Origin: JAWLEV01 sp046538105
Lineage (GTDB): Bacteria; Chloroflexota; Anaerolineae; UBA1429
Assembly (NCBI GenBank): GCA_046538105.1
Contig: JBKHJO010000012.1
Span: forward strand, 1 to 52,792
Direction of reading: 5' to 3'
Length of the DNA: 52,792 nt
The translations under genes and the position numbers were made by a program. The notes below the pieces were generated by a model. The model was not told where the DNA came from and did no database searches. It was given only the letters and a program-made list of their open reading frames with translations. This document shows, in pieces, positions 23,454 through 32,678 of this stretch (positions within the stretch are counted from its first letter, which is position 1; every line of letters starts with the position of its first letter).

Positions 23454-24653
23454 ATGCAAAAGACGATTAACAAAACAGAGTCGATCTGGTCACATCATCT
23501 GATAATGCTTGCTGTCGCCGTGTTCATGACCAGTTTTGGACAGGGCCTCTTCCGAGGAGCCAGCACGAACTTTTTCGTGGAAACCCTGGACTTGAGCGGC
23601 CGGCAGGTGCTGTGGTTAAATGCCGTACGGGAGATCCCCGGCCTGGCACTCATGTTCATCGCCGCCCTCCTTGTGCCGCTACCACTCTCCAAGCGCACCG
23701 CCCTGTGCGCGCTTCTCATGGGCGTCGGGTATGGACTGTACGCCGTCGCCCACTCTTACGCCGCCCTCCTGTCCATGGCCGTCATCGCCAGCGTGGGATT
23801 TCATCTTTGGAATCCTCTGGAGAGCACCCTTTCCCTGGGCCTGGTCAAAAAGGAGCAATCGGGACAAGTGCGCGGCTCCCTGACTGCCGTCCGCTCTCTG
23901 GCCTCCATCGTGGGCATGGGAGCCATCGCCCTGTGTTTCCAGTTTCTGGAGTCTTTTTCCCTACGCAACTTTTATCTGATCGGAGGATTGTTCATCGTCA
24001 TTGCCTCCGTACTGATCGCCAGGCTGCCCAATAACCTGGGGGTAACGAAAAAACGTCCCCGCCGTCTGCTGATCAAGCGACGTTACTGGCTGTACTATGT
24101 CCTGATCCTGTTCGAGGGATCCTACCGCCAGGCTTTTGGTGCCTTTGGTACCCTGGTATTGGTGCAGAATTACGGCTGGAACGTCTCAAAGATAAGCCTG
24201 CTGCTGGTGGCCAGTAGCGTCGTAAACCTGATCCTCACCCCCTATTTTGGGAGAATGATCGACAAAAAAGGAGAACGCCTCACCCTTTCTGCGAGCCACG
24301 TCGCGTTGGTGTTCTGCTTTATCGGCTATGCCGCCATACACAACGCCTGGATTTTGGGCGGCCTGCTCATAGCGATCAACCTTCTGGTTTCCTTTAACAT
24401 GGGATTAACCACGTACGTGAATCGCATAGCGCCGGAGGAGGAACTGACCCCCACCCTCTCGGCAGGGGTGAGTGTCAATCACATTACCTCAGTGTCCATA
24501 TCCCTGCTGGCCGGGTTCCTAATAGAGAGCGCGGGATATGAGAGCCTGTGCTGGGGAGCAGCGGCGATCCTCACACTGTCTGTACCCTTTGCTCTGGCAT
24601 TGAAAACGCCCTCTCGACGTGCGGCACAACCACAACTCATGGTGGCAGAGTAG
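23454..24653 (+). CDS. MFS transporter
   Basis: A 399-residue protein with about 12 membrane helices in two halves, split by the basic central loop TKKRPRRLLIKRRYW. The loop YFGRMIDKKGERLTLS resembles the second-half copy of the MFS loop motif. The substrate is unknown. Its divergent pairing with the sulfatase suggests uptake or export of a sulfated or related compound, which is inference. AAGGAAAA before the ATG could serve as ribosome site. Confidence 0.88.
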   Translation: MQKTINKTESIWSHHLIMLAVAVFMTSFGQGLFRGASTNFFVETLDLSGRQVLWLNAVREIPGLALMFIAALLVPLPLSKRTALCALLMGVGYGLYAVAHSYAALLSMAVIASVGFHLWNPLESTLSLGLVKKEQSGQVRGSLTAVRSLASIVGMGAIALCFQFLESFSLRNFYLIGGLFIVIASVLIARLPNNLGVTKKRPRRLLIKRRYWLYYVLILFEGSYRQAFGAFGTLVLVQNYGWNVSKISLLLVASSVVNLILTPYFGRMIDKKGERLTLSASHVALVFCFIGYAAIHNAWILGGLLIAINLLVSFNMGLTTYVNRIAPEEELTPTLSAGVSVNHITSVSISLLAGFLIESAGYESLCWGAAAILTLSVPFALALKTPSRRAAQPQLMVAE

Positions 24654-24739
24654 AAACTCGCCAAAAGGGGTATGCATCCCGTGCGTCAGCAAGGATTTGA
24701 CATGGATGACAAGGATTCTCGAAAAAAATGCGAGCGTTT

Positions 24740-24768
24740 TTGACGCCAAGGTGCCCCCTTTTTATAAT
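24740..24768 (+). promoter_or_regulatory. Promoter of the sortase gene
   Basis: The -35 TTGACG (24740-24745), 17-nt spacer and perfect -10 TATAAT (24763-24768) lie about 60 bp before the proposed sortase start. Confidence 0.75.
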
Positions 24769-24830
24769 CCCCTTGTTAACAGGAAGGATACGTTTTCTCA
24801 AACTATAGGGAGACCCCTTGGGGATATGAA

Positions 24831-25760
24831 ATGGGAGAGATGCAAGGGGGCCATCCGGAAAAAGGGGCAGTCCATGATAGGGGGATCGGCAGCACGACGC
24901 GTTCCCCCGACTCTTGGCGCGGCACGTGGGACGGAGACCGCCGCTTCCATTCGCTGCAGATGGAACCTTTGAGGCCGGAAAAGGGAAGCGCGTGCAAAGC
25001 CTCCGGGACATCCCCCACCGCGGGAGAGGGAGGATTTATCAACCGCATCAAGGGCGATGTCTGGTCCCTTTTTCTCTTTATCGTCGCGGTCGGAGCCGTG
25101 GCGGCTTTTTCGCTCATCCTACGCGGCTATTATGGACGATTGCGAACACTTGACGGGAATATGGCGGCGGCCACGCCGCAAAGCACTATCGGCGTGGTGG
25201 CCGTGATAGAAACGCCAACAGTTGTTACACCAGGCACCACACCGTCTCCAAGGGATACAGGAACACCGACGCGGACAGAAACGGCGGGCGTAAAAAGAGA
25301 GGCGTCCCCGTCTCCTTCCAGGGAGCCGAGCCTGACGCCGCCGCGGGAAAAGCCGACGGCCCTGCCAGGGGCAGCCCCTCCCGAGCGGCTGGTGATCCCC
25401 AGCATCGGCGTGGATGCGCCCATTGTACAGGGCCAAACGGAGGAGGCACTGAGAAAAGGCGTGGGACATCTCCCGGGCAGCGCCAATCCTGGCGCGCGGG
25501 GAAACATGGTTCTCTCGGCACACAATGACATCCACGGCGAGATATTCCGCGATCTAGAAACACTGAAAACGGGAGCCGATGTCTATGTCCACACGGACGC
25601 GCGGATCTTACACTATGTGGTGCAGAGCATGCAGATCGTGCTTCCCACCAAGGTAGAGGTGATAGAGCCCACAGATGACGCCCGCCTGACCATGATAACG
25701 TGCCACCCCTATCTGATCGATACTCATCGCGTGGTGGCGGTGGCGCACCTGGCGGAATGA
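24831..25760 (+). CDS. Class D/E-like sortase
   Basis: A 309-residue protein. A membrane segment (SLFLFIVAVGAVAAFSLIL, residues ~79-97) is followed by a long Pro/Thr/Ser-rich linker (about residues 125-185), then the sortase barrel. The catalytic triad is His231 (VLSAHND), Cys291 (TMITCHP) and Arg300 (DTHRVVAVA). The enzyme cleaves a sorting signal and joins the protein to a cell-surface amine. No LPxTG-type substrate gene is in the window. The start is unsure: ATG at 24831 gives a long cytoplasmic tail, and ATG at 24960 would shorten it. A small membrane-protein gene follows. Confidence 0.85.
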   Translation: MGEMQGGHPEKGAVHDRGIGSTTRSPDSWRGTWDGDRRFHSLQMEPLRPEKGSACKASGTSPTAGEGGFINRIKGDVWSLFLFIVAVGAVAAFSLILRGYYGRLRTLDGNMAAATPQSTIGVVAVIETPTVVTPGTTPSPRDTGTPTRTETAGVKREASPSPSREPSLTPPREKPTALPGAAPPERLVIPSIGVDAPIVQGQTEEALRKGVGHLPGSANPGARGNMVLSAHNDIHGEIFRDLETLKTGADVYVHTDARILHYVVQSMQIVLPTKVEVIEPTDDARLTMITCHPYLIDTHRVVAVAHLAE

Positions 25761-25837
25761 TAGGCAGATCTCGCGCCCAAAGGATGAATCCAAAAGTTTG
25801 AACAACGATCGACAATAGATACCAAAGGAGAGAAAAG

Positions 25838-25978
25838 GTGGCCAGAAAGAGGAATAAGGCATCGGATGTGGATTTCGCCCAAGAGTACGCTTACGTGATC
25901 AGCGACTTAAAACGCTTCGCCCTCACCTCCATCGCCATGTTCGCCCTGCTCGTCATCCTGGCGCTGACCGTCCAATAG
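25838..25978 (+). CDS. Small single-pass membrane protein
   Basis: A 46-residue protein with a strong AAAGGAG site 7 nt before a GTG start. A charged N-terminus (MARKRNKASDVDFAQEYAYV) leads through SDLKRFALTSIAMF into a hydrophobic helix ending VILALTVQ. It follows the sortase by 77 bp on the same strand. It overlaps the 3' end of the leftward membrane-protein gene by 72 bp, so one of the two reading frames may be wrong; the ribosome site and protein-like composition favour this one. Its role is unknown. Confidence 0.65.
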   Translation: MARKRNKASDVDFAQEYAYVISDLKRFALTSIAMFALLVILALTVQ

Positions 25979-26716
25979 TCGCCTCTCCTCCCGGCGCCGG
26001 GGACCATATAACCGGGCAAACAACACACGCAGGGGGAAATAGGTCATTCCCCGCGCCAGCAAGGCGGCCCACAGACTGCCCGAGAGAACGTAAAGGAGAG
26101 CGGACAGCCAGTCCATGGCCCAGCCCAGATAGACAAACGCCCGGGGGATGGGCTTTTTCAGCCTGGCCCTACAGGCTGGATCGAGGTACAAAGCCAGCCA
26201 CTTGAAGACGACAGCGCTCCAGGTTCCCCAATATACGCCCAAAACGGGGATAAAAGTAGCCCGCAGGATCGCCGCCCGCCCCTCATGGGATGAAATCTGT
26301 AGTAGCATCTGGCTCCAGGACGGTTCATCCCAGATATCCCCCTCGTCTTGGGTAGAGCCATATCTGTGCCAGTAGCCACCCCACAGGAGAGCCATCCATG
26401 TCGCCATGCCCAGGCATAGTGCCAGCAACCATCCATCCCCTGCGGTAACCTCAAGGGGGTTGAGCCCCACATCGCCGGCGGCAAAGGCACCATCAAACAG
26501 ACCGAAAAGAAGATAGGCGAGGGTGAACGCCAGGCCGGCGATACTGCCCCAAAATGGCCATCCCTGCCAGAAACAGAGGCGCAGCGCCATGGGCGATCCC
26601 TTGTGTTCGAGCCAGCGTCTCACCCACCACGTCACCTGTCCCCCCATGATAAGCAGGAGCAAATATACGCCCCCTACCCAAAGGGATCGCAAACTACCGT
26701 CGCCCAGCATCTCCAA
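25907..26716 (-). CDS. Multi-pass membrane protein of unknown function
   Basis: A 269-residue protein with about six hydrophobic segments (e.g. VGGVYLLLLIMGGQVTWWV, WGSIAGLAFTLAYLLFGLFD, WLSALLYVLSGSLWAALLA). The start is TTG at 26716 after AGGAG; codon 3 is an ATG. I do not recognise the family. The last 24 residues are charged and low in complexity (from ERRLL onward) and are encoded opposite the small membrane-protein gene. It is transcribed alone. Confidence 0.65.
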   Translation of the reverse strand: MEMLGDGSLRSLWVGGVYLLLLIMGGQVTWWVRRWLEHKGSPMALRLCFWQGWPFWGSIAGLAFTLAYLLFGLFDGAFAAGDVGLNPLEVTAGDGWLLALCLGMATWMALLWGGYWHRYGSTQDEGDIWDEPSWSQMLLQISSHEGRAAILRATFIPVLGVYWGTWSAVVFKWLALYLDPACRARLKKPIPRAFVYLGWAMDWLSALLYVLSGSLWAALLARGMTYFPLRVLFARLYGPRRREERRLLDGQRQDDEQGEHGDGGEGEAF

Positions 26717-26962
26717 AGCCGTTCTCCTGCCTGTTTATGCACCCACATGCCCTATGCTATAATAAAAAAGAAAAGGGGCAAAAAACCTCTTTGCAAAGAC
26801 ATGAGGAGGGGACCGTCATCCGCCTCCCAACATAGGGGGAAGGATGCCACTATCATAAAACACGTATTTCATGTATACTCGAGTGCAAAAGAAACAACGT
26901 TTGGTATTCGAGTCCCCTGAACGCCTCAAGCGTATCATAGGACTCGGGAAGGATAATAGGTC

Positions 26963-27706
26963 ATGTGGATCGATTTAGCGGGAAAAAACGCCCTCGTGAC
27001 AGGAGGTGCCGGGGGCATTGGTAGAGCCTGTGCCCAAACGCTGGCGCAGGCAGGCGCACGGGTGGCTGTGGTGGATATCGATCTGGCAGGCGCGCAGCAG
27101 ACGGTGGAACCCCTCCAAGGGGGCCTAGCCATCGAATGCGACCTCAGCGATCCCGATGCCGTGATCAGCATGCGGGATCATGTAATGACGGAGATGGGGG
27201 GTATAGACATCCTCATCAATAGTGCCGGGATCATATCCTACAAAAAGGGCATCGACTCTGTGCCCCTCGAAGAATGGGATACCGTGCTCGACGTCAATCT
27301 GAGGGGCGTATTCCTGGTCTGTCAGGCCTTTATGGATGAGATGAAGCAGCGCCAGGGAGGCAAAATCGTCAACTTTTCCTCCCTGGCTGCTCGCGTGGGG
27401 GGCATCGACGTGGGAATCCACTATGCAGCCTCCAAGGCGGGTCTGATCGGCCTGACCAGAACGCTGGCCAAAGAGGGAGGCCCCTTTGGCATCAATGTCA
27501 ACGCCATCGCACCGGGGATCATCGGGACAAAGCCCGTGCAAGCGCAGATCGGGGGGCGAGAGGATGAATATACCTCGCAGATTCCCCTGGAGCGGATTGG
27601 CGAACCCCAGGACGTGGCAAACGTGGTCCTCTTTTTGGCCTCGTCACTGTCCGACTATGTGACGGGCATCGTGTTGGATATCAATGGTGGAATGTACATG
27701 GGGTGA
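26963..27706 (+). CDS. SDR family oxidoreductase
   Basis: A 247-residue classical short-chain dehydrogenase. The NAD(P) loop is VTGGAGGIGRACAQ, the adenine-side Asp is in VVDIDLAG, the NSAG motif is in ILINSAGII, and the catalytic Ser and Tyr-x3-Lys are in NFSSLAARVGG and HYAASKAG. Asp after the second strand favours NAD. It is the first gene of a five-gene operon of oxidoreductases. A -10-like TATAAT lies at 26758-26763, with no clear -35. An ACTCGA/TCGAGT inverted repeat within 26879-26912 could be a regulator site. Confidence 0.92.
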   Translation: MWIDLAGKNALVTGGAGGIGRACAQTLAQAGARVAVVDIDLAGAQQTVEPLQGGLAIECDLSDPDAVISMRDHVMTEMGGIDILINSAGIISYKKGIDSVPLEEWDTVLDVNLRGVFLVCQAFMDEMKQRQGGKIVNFSSLAARVGGIDVGIHYAASKAGLIGLTRTLAKEGGPFGINVNAIAPGIIGTKPVQAQIGGREDEYTSQIPLERIGEPQDVANVVLFLASSLSDYVTGIVLDINGGMYMG

Positions 27707-27707
27707 T

Positions 27708-28775
27708 ATGATGGCTGACAAGACACAAGAAGGGAAACACCTAATTTCGGAGGCGGAACTATCCTCCTTTGTGGAAAATGTACTGGCTGCCGAGGGCGTG
27801 CCCCGCGAGGATGCAAAGATCGTGGCCGATTGCCTCGTTATGGCCAACCTCTCGGGCATCGACTCTCACGGCGTGGTGCGCCTGGCGCACTATATCGAGC
27901 GACTGGACAATGGCACCATCAAAAAGGAGCCCGAACTTTATTTCGAGAGGATCGCTCCCTCATCGGGCATCATGGACGGCGGCGATGGCCTGGGGCACGT
28001 GGTCACCTATCGCGCCTGCACCGAAGCCATGAAAATCGCGGAGGAGAGCGGCTGTGCCGTGGTCTCTATCAAGAACTCGAGCCACTTTGGCATGACGGGC
28101 TTTTATGTGGATCGCATGGTGCGCGAAGGCTATATCGCCATGATGATGACAGCCACCGACGCCTTCCTGATCCCCTTTGGTGCGGCCAAGCCTTTTTTCG
28201 GCACCAACCCCATCGCCTTTGGCTTTCCCACCAAGGAGGGTACCACGCCAGTCATGCTGGATATGGCCACAACCTCGGTGGCTTACGGGAACATCGCTTT
28301 GGCACAGACGGAGGGACGGTCCATCCCCTCCGATTGGGGGTTCAATGAGGAGGGCAAACCCACGACGGACCCCAACAAGGTCGCCGGCCTTCATCCCATC
28401 GCCGGGCCCAAGGGCAGCGGCCTGGCCATGGTCATCGACATCCTGTGCAGCGTGCTTTCGGGTATGCCCTGGGGACCGCACATCAACGCCATGTACGACG
28501 AGATGGACGAGCCACGAAAACTCGGACATTTTATCATGATCATGGACGTGGAACCCTTTATGCCCCTGGAGCAGTTCAAGGAGCGAATGGAACGCATGAC
28601 GGAGGAAATGACGTCTCTACCTCCCGCCGAGGGCTTTGACCGCGTCTACTATCCGGGAGAGATCGAAGGGGAGCGCCGAAAGAAGCGGCGGGCCGAGGGC
28701 ATTCCCATCGAACCTGGCCTGTACACCGAACTGGAGCAGTTGGCAAAGCGATTCAACGTTCCCTTTTTCGACTGA
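27708..28775 (+). CDS. LDH2/MDH2-type NAD(P)-dependent dehydrogenase
   Basis: A 355-residue protein of the malate/L-lactate dehydrogenase 2 family (includes ureidoglycolate and 2,3-diketogulonate reductases). The landmarks are GIDSHGVVRLAHYIERL with the catalytic His, VVSIKNSSHFGMTGFYVDRM, PFFGTNPIAFGFPT, MLDMATTSVAYGNIAL and AGPKGSGLAMVIDILC. It should interconvert a 2-hydroxy acid and a 2-keto acid. That fits the keto-acid E1 enzyme at the end of the operon. The ATG at 27708 is used; it starts just after the SDR stop. Confidence 0.9.
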   Translation: MMADKTQEGKHLISEAELSSFVENVLAAEGVPREDAKIVADCLVMANLSGIDSHGVVRLAHYIERLDNGTIKKEPELYFERIAPSSGIMDGGDGLGHVVTYRACTEAMKIAEESGCAVVSIKNSSHFGMTGFYVDRMVREGYIAMMMTATDAFLIPFGAAKPFFGTNPIAFGFPTKEGTTPVMLDMATTSVAYGNIALAQTEGRSIPSDWGFNEEGKPTTDPNKVAGLHPIAGPKGSGLAMVIDILCSVLSGMPWGPHINAMYDEMDEPRKLGHFIMIMDVEPFMPLEQFKERMERMTEEMTSLPPAEGFDRVYYPGEIEGERRKKRRAEGIPIEPGLYTELEQLAKRFNVPFFD

Positions 28776-28784
28776 AAAGTGACC

Positions 28785-28818
28785 CGGCGTTCCACGCTCT
28801 GATGGGTGTGGAACGCCG
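28785..28818 (+). repeat. Intercistronic hairpin in the oxidoreductase operon
   Basis: CGGCGTTCCAC (28785-28795) and GTGGAACGCCG (28808-28818) make a perfect 11-bp stem with a 12-nt loop in the 80-bp gap. No T-run follows, so it may act as an mRNA processing or stability element and not as a terminator. Confidence 0.6.
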
Positions 28819-28855
28819 CCTGAATAACGGTTTGGTACAGATGGGAGAAAATAAA

Positions 28856-29902
28856 ATGAAAGCACTGGTCAAATATGCCCCGGGCATGGGGAATGTGGAA
28901 ATTCGGGATGCTCCCGTCCGCGATCCAGAGGAGGACGAGATACTCATCAAGGTCAAATACTGCGGCATCTGTGGCACGGACCTGCACATCTATGCGGACG
29001 AGTTTCCTAACACACCCCCCGTCATCATGGGGCACGAATACTGCGGCACGATAGAAAAGGTGGGGCGTGCCGTGCAGCATACGTGGAGCGTGGGAGATCG
29101 GGTGGTGGGCGAATTGCACACCGGCGCCTGCGGCGAATGTCCCCTATGTCTGGCAGGAAAACCTCACATCTGCGACAACAAGTTGGCCCTGGGCTCCAAA
29201 TACGACGGAGCCTTTGCCGAATATCTCACCCTGCCAGCCTGGCTGGCCCACCCCATACCAGAGGGCGTGCCCTGGGAAGTTGCCGGCATCACGGAGCCCT
29301 TTGCCATCACGACACATTGTCTAATAGAGCGAGGGGCGTTGAGCGAAGAACTGAATAGTATCCTCATCTCTGGCTCGGCGACCATGGGATTGCTTTCCAT
29401 GATATGGGCCAGCCGCCTGGGTGTGGAGCAGATCCTCGTCTCGGGGACGAACCTGGACGAGGGCTTGCGCTTCTCTCTGGCGGAGGAGATGGGTGCCACC
29501 CAGGTGGTCAACGTGCAAAAAGAGGATATCGGGGCCACGATCACGGAACTCACCGACGGCCACGGCGTGGACGCCTGGATCGAGTGTTCGGGTTCCCCGG
29601 CAGCCATCACCACGGGACTCGCCCTTATCAAAAAGACGGGCAAGATCGTCCTGATCGGGTTGGTGGGACCGGAGACCATCTCCATCCCCTGGAACGACAT
29701 CCTGTATAAGGAACTCGACCTCGCCGGCTGCTTCAGTTCGCCCCCCAGCAGTTGGGAAAAGGCACTTGCCGTGGAAAGGGAGGAAGCGGGGAAACTGCGC
29801 AAATTAGTGACCGATATCCTGCCCCTTGAGGACTGGGAAAGAGGGTTCGAGATGCTGCGCGAGGGCGAGGCGGTCAAGATTTTAATCGATCTGGAGGCAT
29901 AG
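28856..29902 (+). CDS. Zinc-binding medium-chain alcohol dehydrogenase
   Basis: A 348-residue MDR protein. The catalytic zinc residues are Cys39 (YCGICGTDLHIY), His60 and Glu61 (IMGHEYCG). The structural zinc cysteines are in GACGECPLCLAGKPHIC. The NAD-fold region is SILISGSATMGLLSMIWAS, with a Ser/Ala-rich loop in place of the common GxGxxG. It is probably a polyol or hydroxy-acid dehydrogenase; the substrate is unknown. GGGAGAAAA precedes the ATG at 28856. Confidence 0.9.
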   Translation: MKALVKYAPGMGNVEIRDAPVRDPEEDEILIKVKYCGICGTDLHIYADEFPNTPPVIMGHEYCGTIEKVGRAVQHTWSVGDRVVGELHTGACGECPLCLAGKPHICDNKLALGSKYDGAFAEYLTLPAWLAHPIPEGVPWEVAGITEPFAITTHCLIERGALSEELNSILISGSATMGLLSMIWASRLGVEQILVSGTNLDEGLRFSLAEEMGATQVVNVQKEDIGATITELTDGHGVDAWIECSGSPAAITTGLALIKKTGKIVLIGLVGPETISIPWNDILYKELDLAGCFSSPPSSWEKALAVEREEAGKLRKLVTDILPLEDWERGFEMLREGEAVKILIDLEA

Positions 29903-29906
29903 ATAA

Positions 29907-30368
29907 ATGTTCAAAAGAGCAGATCACGTAGCCATGAGCGTCAAGGATATGGAAAAGGCCATCGCCTTCTACCGCGACGTCATCGGCATGGAAAAGGTAT
30001 TCGACCGGGAATTCGGCGAGGAGATGGGCCGGCTCATCGGGGTGGAGGGTACCCAGGTGCGTATCGTGCACATGAAACTGGATGATTCCGTCATCGAGTT
30101 CTTTGATTATGCCTATCCGGAAGGCCGTGAGCCCGTTCGCGAGCGCACGCAAAGTGACTATGGCCTCACCCATATCGGATTCATCGTCGAGGATTTCTGG
30201 AACACCTACGAACACCTAAAGGATCACGGCGTGGAATTCCTGGGAGAGGCGATAGAGATACGGCCTGGCGTCTTTGTAGCCTATTTCTACGGCGTTGAAC
30301 ACGAAGTTTGTGAGATCCGCGAGATTCTTCCCCAATCGCAAGGATCTGAGGATAATAGGGAGAATTGA
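29907..30368 (+). CDS. VOC/glyoxalase-fold metalloprotein
   Basis: A 153-residue protein with two beta-alpha-beta-beta-beta modules. Likely metal ligands are His8 (RADHVAMSV) and the Glu of VIEFFDY in the first half, and the His of GLTHIGFIVED and the Glu of HEVCEIRE in the second. Such proteins act as lyases, isomerases or dioxygenases on small acids. It is 4 bp after the Zn dehydrogenase and 8 bp before the E1 gene, so it probably works on an intermediate of the same pathway. Confidence 0.88.
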   Translation: MFKRADHVAMSVKDMEKAIAFYRDVIGMEKVFDREFGEEMGRLIGVEGTQVRIVHMKLDDSVIEFFDYAYPEGREPVRERTQSDYGLTHIGFIVEDFWNTYEHLKDHGVEFLGEAIEIRPGVFVAYFYGVEHEVCEIREILPQSQGSEDNREN

Positions 30369-30376
30369 GGTAATCT

Positions 30377-32554
30377 ATGAGCGAACTGATAGAACAGGCA
30401 GCACCCGCAACATGTTACAGGCTGGAGGTCTCTGACGAGGACCTACAATCGATAGAAAAACGGGATCAGGTACAGATGCTCTTTTTGCTGCACCTGATAC
30501 GCGCGTTCGAGAGCAAGCTCCTCGAACTGGAGAGCATGGACCTGGTCCATGGGCCGGTACACAGCAGTATCGGCCAGGAATCGGTGGCTTCGGCGGTGGC
30601 GACGACACTGCAAAAGTCAGACATGGTCGGTTCCACCCACCGTGCTCATGGGCATTTTTTATCCAAGGCGATCGTCTACTATGCGCCGGACGACTATGAC
30701 GCGCTGATAGACCCTATCACGTCCGAGATGCAGGAGGCCATCAACAAGACGCTGGCCGAGATCATGGGACTGCGCGCGGGCTGGTGTGGCGGGCGCGGAG
30801 GCTCCATGCACCTGTACGACGGCGAGTCGGGCAATCTGGGCAGCAACGCCATCGTGGGGGGCGGTATCCCCCTGGCCACGGGAGCAGCCTGGGCGCAGAG
30901 AATCCAGCAGACGGGCAACCTGGTCGTCTCCTTCTTTGGCGACGGTGCCATAAACCAGGGTTGCTTCCACGAGGTGGCCAACATGGCCGAAGTGTGGTCT
31001 GTCCCCGTCCTCTACCTGGTGGAGAACAACTTTTACGCCGTAGGTACCTGCGTAGAGGGGGCCTCTTGCGTGGAGGACCTGGGGCTACGAACCCTGGGAT
31101 ACGGCTTTGACAGCATGATCGTCGATGGTATGGATGTGGTCAGCATGTATACGGCGATGCGCCGGATTACGGAACAGATGCGACAAGATCCCGCGCCCTT
31201 TTTGCTGGAAGCCAAGACCTATCGCTTCTATCATCACGGTGGTGGCATGCGGGGTAGCGCTTATGGCTACCGGGACAGAGAAGAGGAGGCGCGCTGGCGA
31301 GAGAGAGATCCCCTGCACACCTTTCCCGCACAGCTCTACGAGATTGGCACCATCGATGAGACGGACAACGAACAACTACGCGAGATGGCACAGGCGGCCG
31401 TGGATACGGCGGTCGATTTCTGTACCGAGGAGGAAGACGGAAAGATCTATATCCCCGAGGGAAACTGGCCCGACCCGGCGACGGCCACGGAGCATATTCG
31501 GGCAGACGACGACGCCCTGGCCGATGTAGAATTCGTGGAGCACGAGGACTTTGTTGATTTTGAGACCAAGACCTACGGTGCGGCCATCGCTGATGTAACC
31601 CTTCACAACATGGCCAAGGACGAGCGGGTCATCACCCTGGGCGAGGAAGTGGCCAACCTGGGCGGCGGCGCGTATGGTGCCACCAGGGGCATCGAAGAGA
31701 TGTTTCCCGAACGCCTCTTTAACACGCCCATTTCGGAGACGGGTTTCGTGGGCATGTCCGGCGGTGCCTCCTCCGTGGGACTCCGTCCCGTGGTGGAAAT
31801 CATGTTCCCCGATTTCGCCCTCATGTCCTCCGATCAACTGTTCAATCAGATCGGCAAACTGCGTCACATGTACGGGGGCAGAGTCACATTCCCCGTACTG
31901 CTGCGCACCCGCATCGCCATCGGCTATGGCTACGGCGGGCAACACTCCATGGATCCCAGCGCCTTTTTTGCCCTCTTTTCCGGATGGCGCATCGTGGCGC
32001 CCTCCAACGCCTTTGACTATGTGGGGCTGTTCAACACGGCCATGCGCTATAATGACCCCGTGCTCGTCATCGATCATGGCAAACTCTATGACGATGAGGG
32101 ACAGGTGCCGACGGACAACCTGGACTATTACGTCCAGTACGGCAAGGCCAAGGTGCGGCGCGAGGGAAGTGACGTCACGGTGCTCACCTACCTGACGGGC
32201 GTGAAAAAGTGCCTGCAGGTGGCCGAAGAACTGGCATCCGAGGGCATCAGCGCCGAGGTCATCGACCTGCGCACCCTGGACTATACGGGGATGGACTATG
32301 CTACCATCGGCGCGTCGGTGCGCAAGACGGGAAGCGTGCTCATCGTGGAGCAGAGCCCGCGCAGTCTGTCTCTGAGTGGCCGTATCAGCGACGAGATCCA
32401 GGAACGTTTTTTCGACTATCTCGATTGTCCCGTGCGCGAGGTGACAGGGCTCGACGTACCCCCCGCCGTCTCCAGAAAATTGGAGGAGACCATCCTGCCG
32501 TCTTTGGAGGAGATCAAAACGCAGATGGCGCGCGGCGGCAAGCACATGTTCTAG
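30377..32554 (+). CDS. Fused alpha-beta thiamine diphosphate-dependent 2-keto acid dehydrogenase (E1)
   Basis: A 725-residue natural fusion of E1-alpha (residues ~1-345) and E1-beta (~385-725). The alpha half has STHRAHGHFLSK, GGRGGSMHLYD and the ThDP motif, which starts at SFFGDGAINQGCFHE and ends with LVENN. The beta half has ITLGEEVANLGGGAYGATRG, NTPISETGFVGMSGGAS and the C-terminal transketolase block IVAPSNAFDYVGLFN. The type resembles acetoin or branched-chain keto acid E1. It decarboxylates a 2-keto acid and passes the acyl group to a lipoyl E2, but no E2 or E3 gene lies near. It closes the five-gene operon. Confidence 0.92.
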   Translation: MSELIEQAAPATCYRLEVSDEDLQSIEKRDQVQMLFLLHLIRAFESKLLELESMDLVHGPVHSSIGQESVASAVATTLQKSDMVGSTHRAHGHFLSKAIVYYAPDDYDALIDPITSEMQEAINKTLAEIMGLRAGWCGGRGGSMHLYDGESGNLGSNAIVGGGIPLATGAAWAQRIQQTGNLVVSFFGDGAINQGCFHEVANMAEVWSVPVLYLVENNFYAVGTCVEGASCVEDLGLRTLGYGFDSMIVDGMDVVSMYTAMRRITEQMRQDPAPFLLEAKTYRFYHHGGGMRGSAYGYRDREEEARWRERDPLHTFPAQLYEIGTIDETDNEQLREMAQAAVDTAVDFCTEEEDGKIYIPEGNWPDPATATEHIRADDDALADVEFVEHEDFVDFETKTYGAAIADVTLHNMAKDERVITLGEEVANLGGGAYGATRGIEEMFPERLFNTPISETGFVGMSGGASSVGLRPVVEIMFPDFALMSSDQLFNQIGKLRHMYGGRVTFPVLLRTRIAIGYGYGGQHSMDPSAFFALFSGWRIVAPSNAFDYVGLFNTAMRYNDPVLVIDHGKLYDDEGQVPTDNLDYYVQYGKAKVRREGSDVTVLTYLTGVKKCLQVAEELASEGISAEVIDLRTLDYTGMDYATIGASVRKTGSVLIVEQSPRSLSLSGRISDEIQERFFDYLDCPVREVTGLDVPPAVSRKLEETILPSLEEIKTQMARGGKHMF

Positions 32555-32644
32555 ATCTGTGGCGGGAATCGTCTGCCCCGCGTCGTCGGACGAACCAGAC
32601 GGTTCGCGCTACATGGCAGGCGGTGCTGATAGCGCTATCCGGCC

Positions 32645-32678
32645 CCTCCCCCTCTGCCATGGAATGGAGAGGGGGAGG
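32645..32678. repeat. G/C-rich palindrome after the E1 operon
   Basis: CCTCCCCCTCT (32645-32655) and AGAGGGGGAGG (32668-32678) are exact inverted copies around a 12-nt loop. A G-rich run (GCTGGGAGGGGGTGAGG) follows. It has the look of a dispersed intergenic repeat and could also end the operon transcript. Confidence 0.6.
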
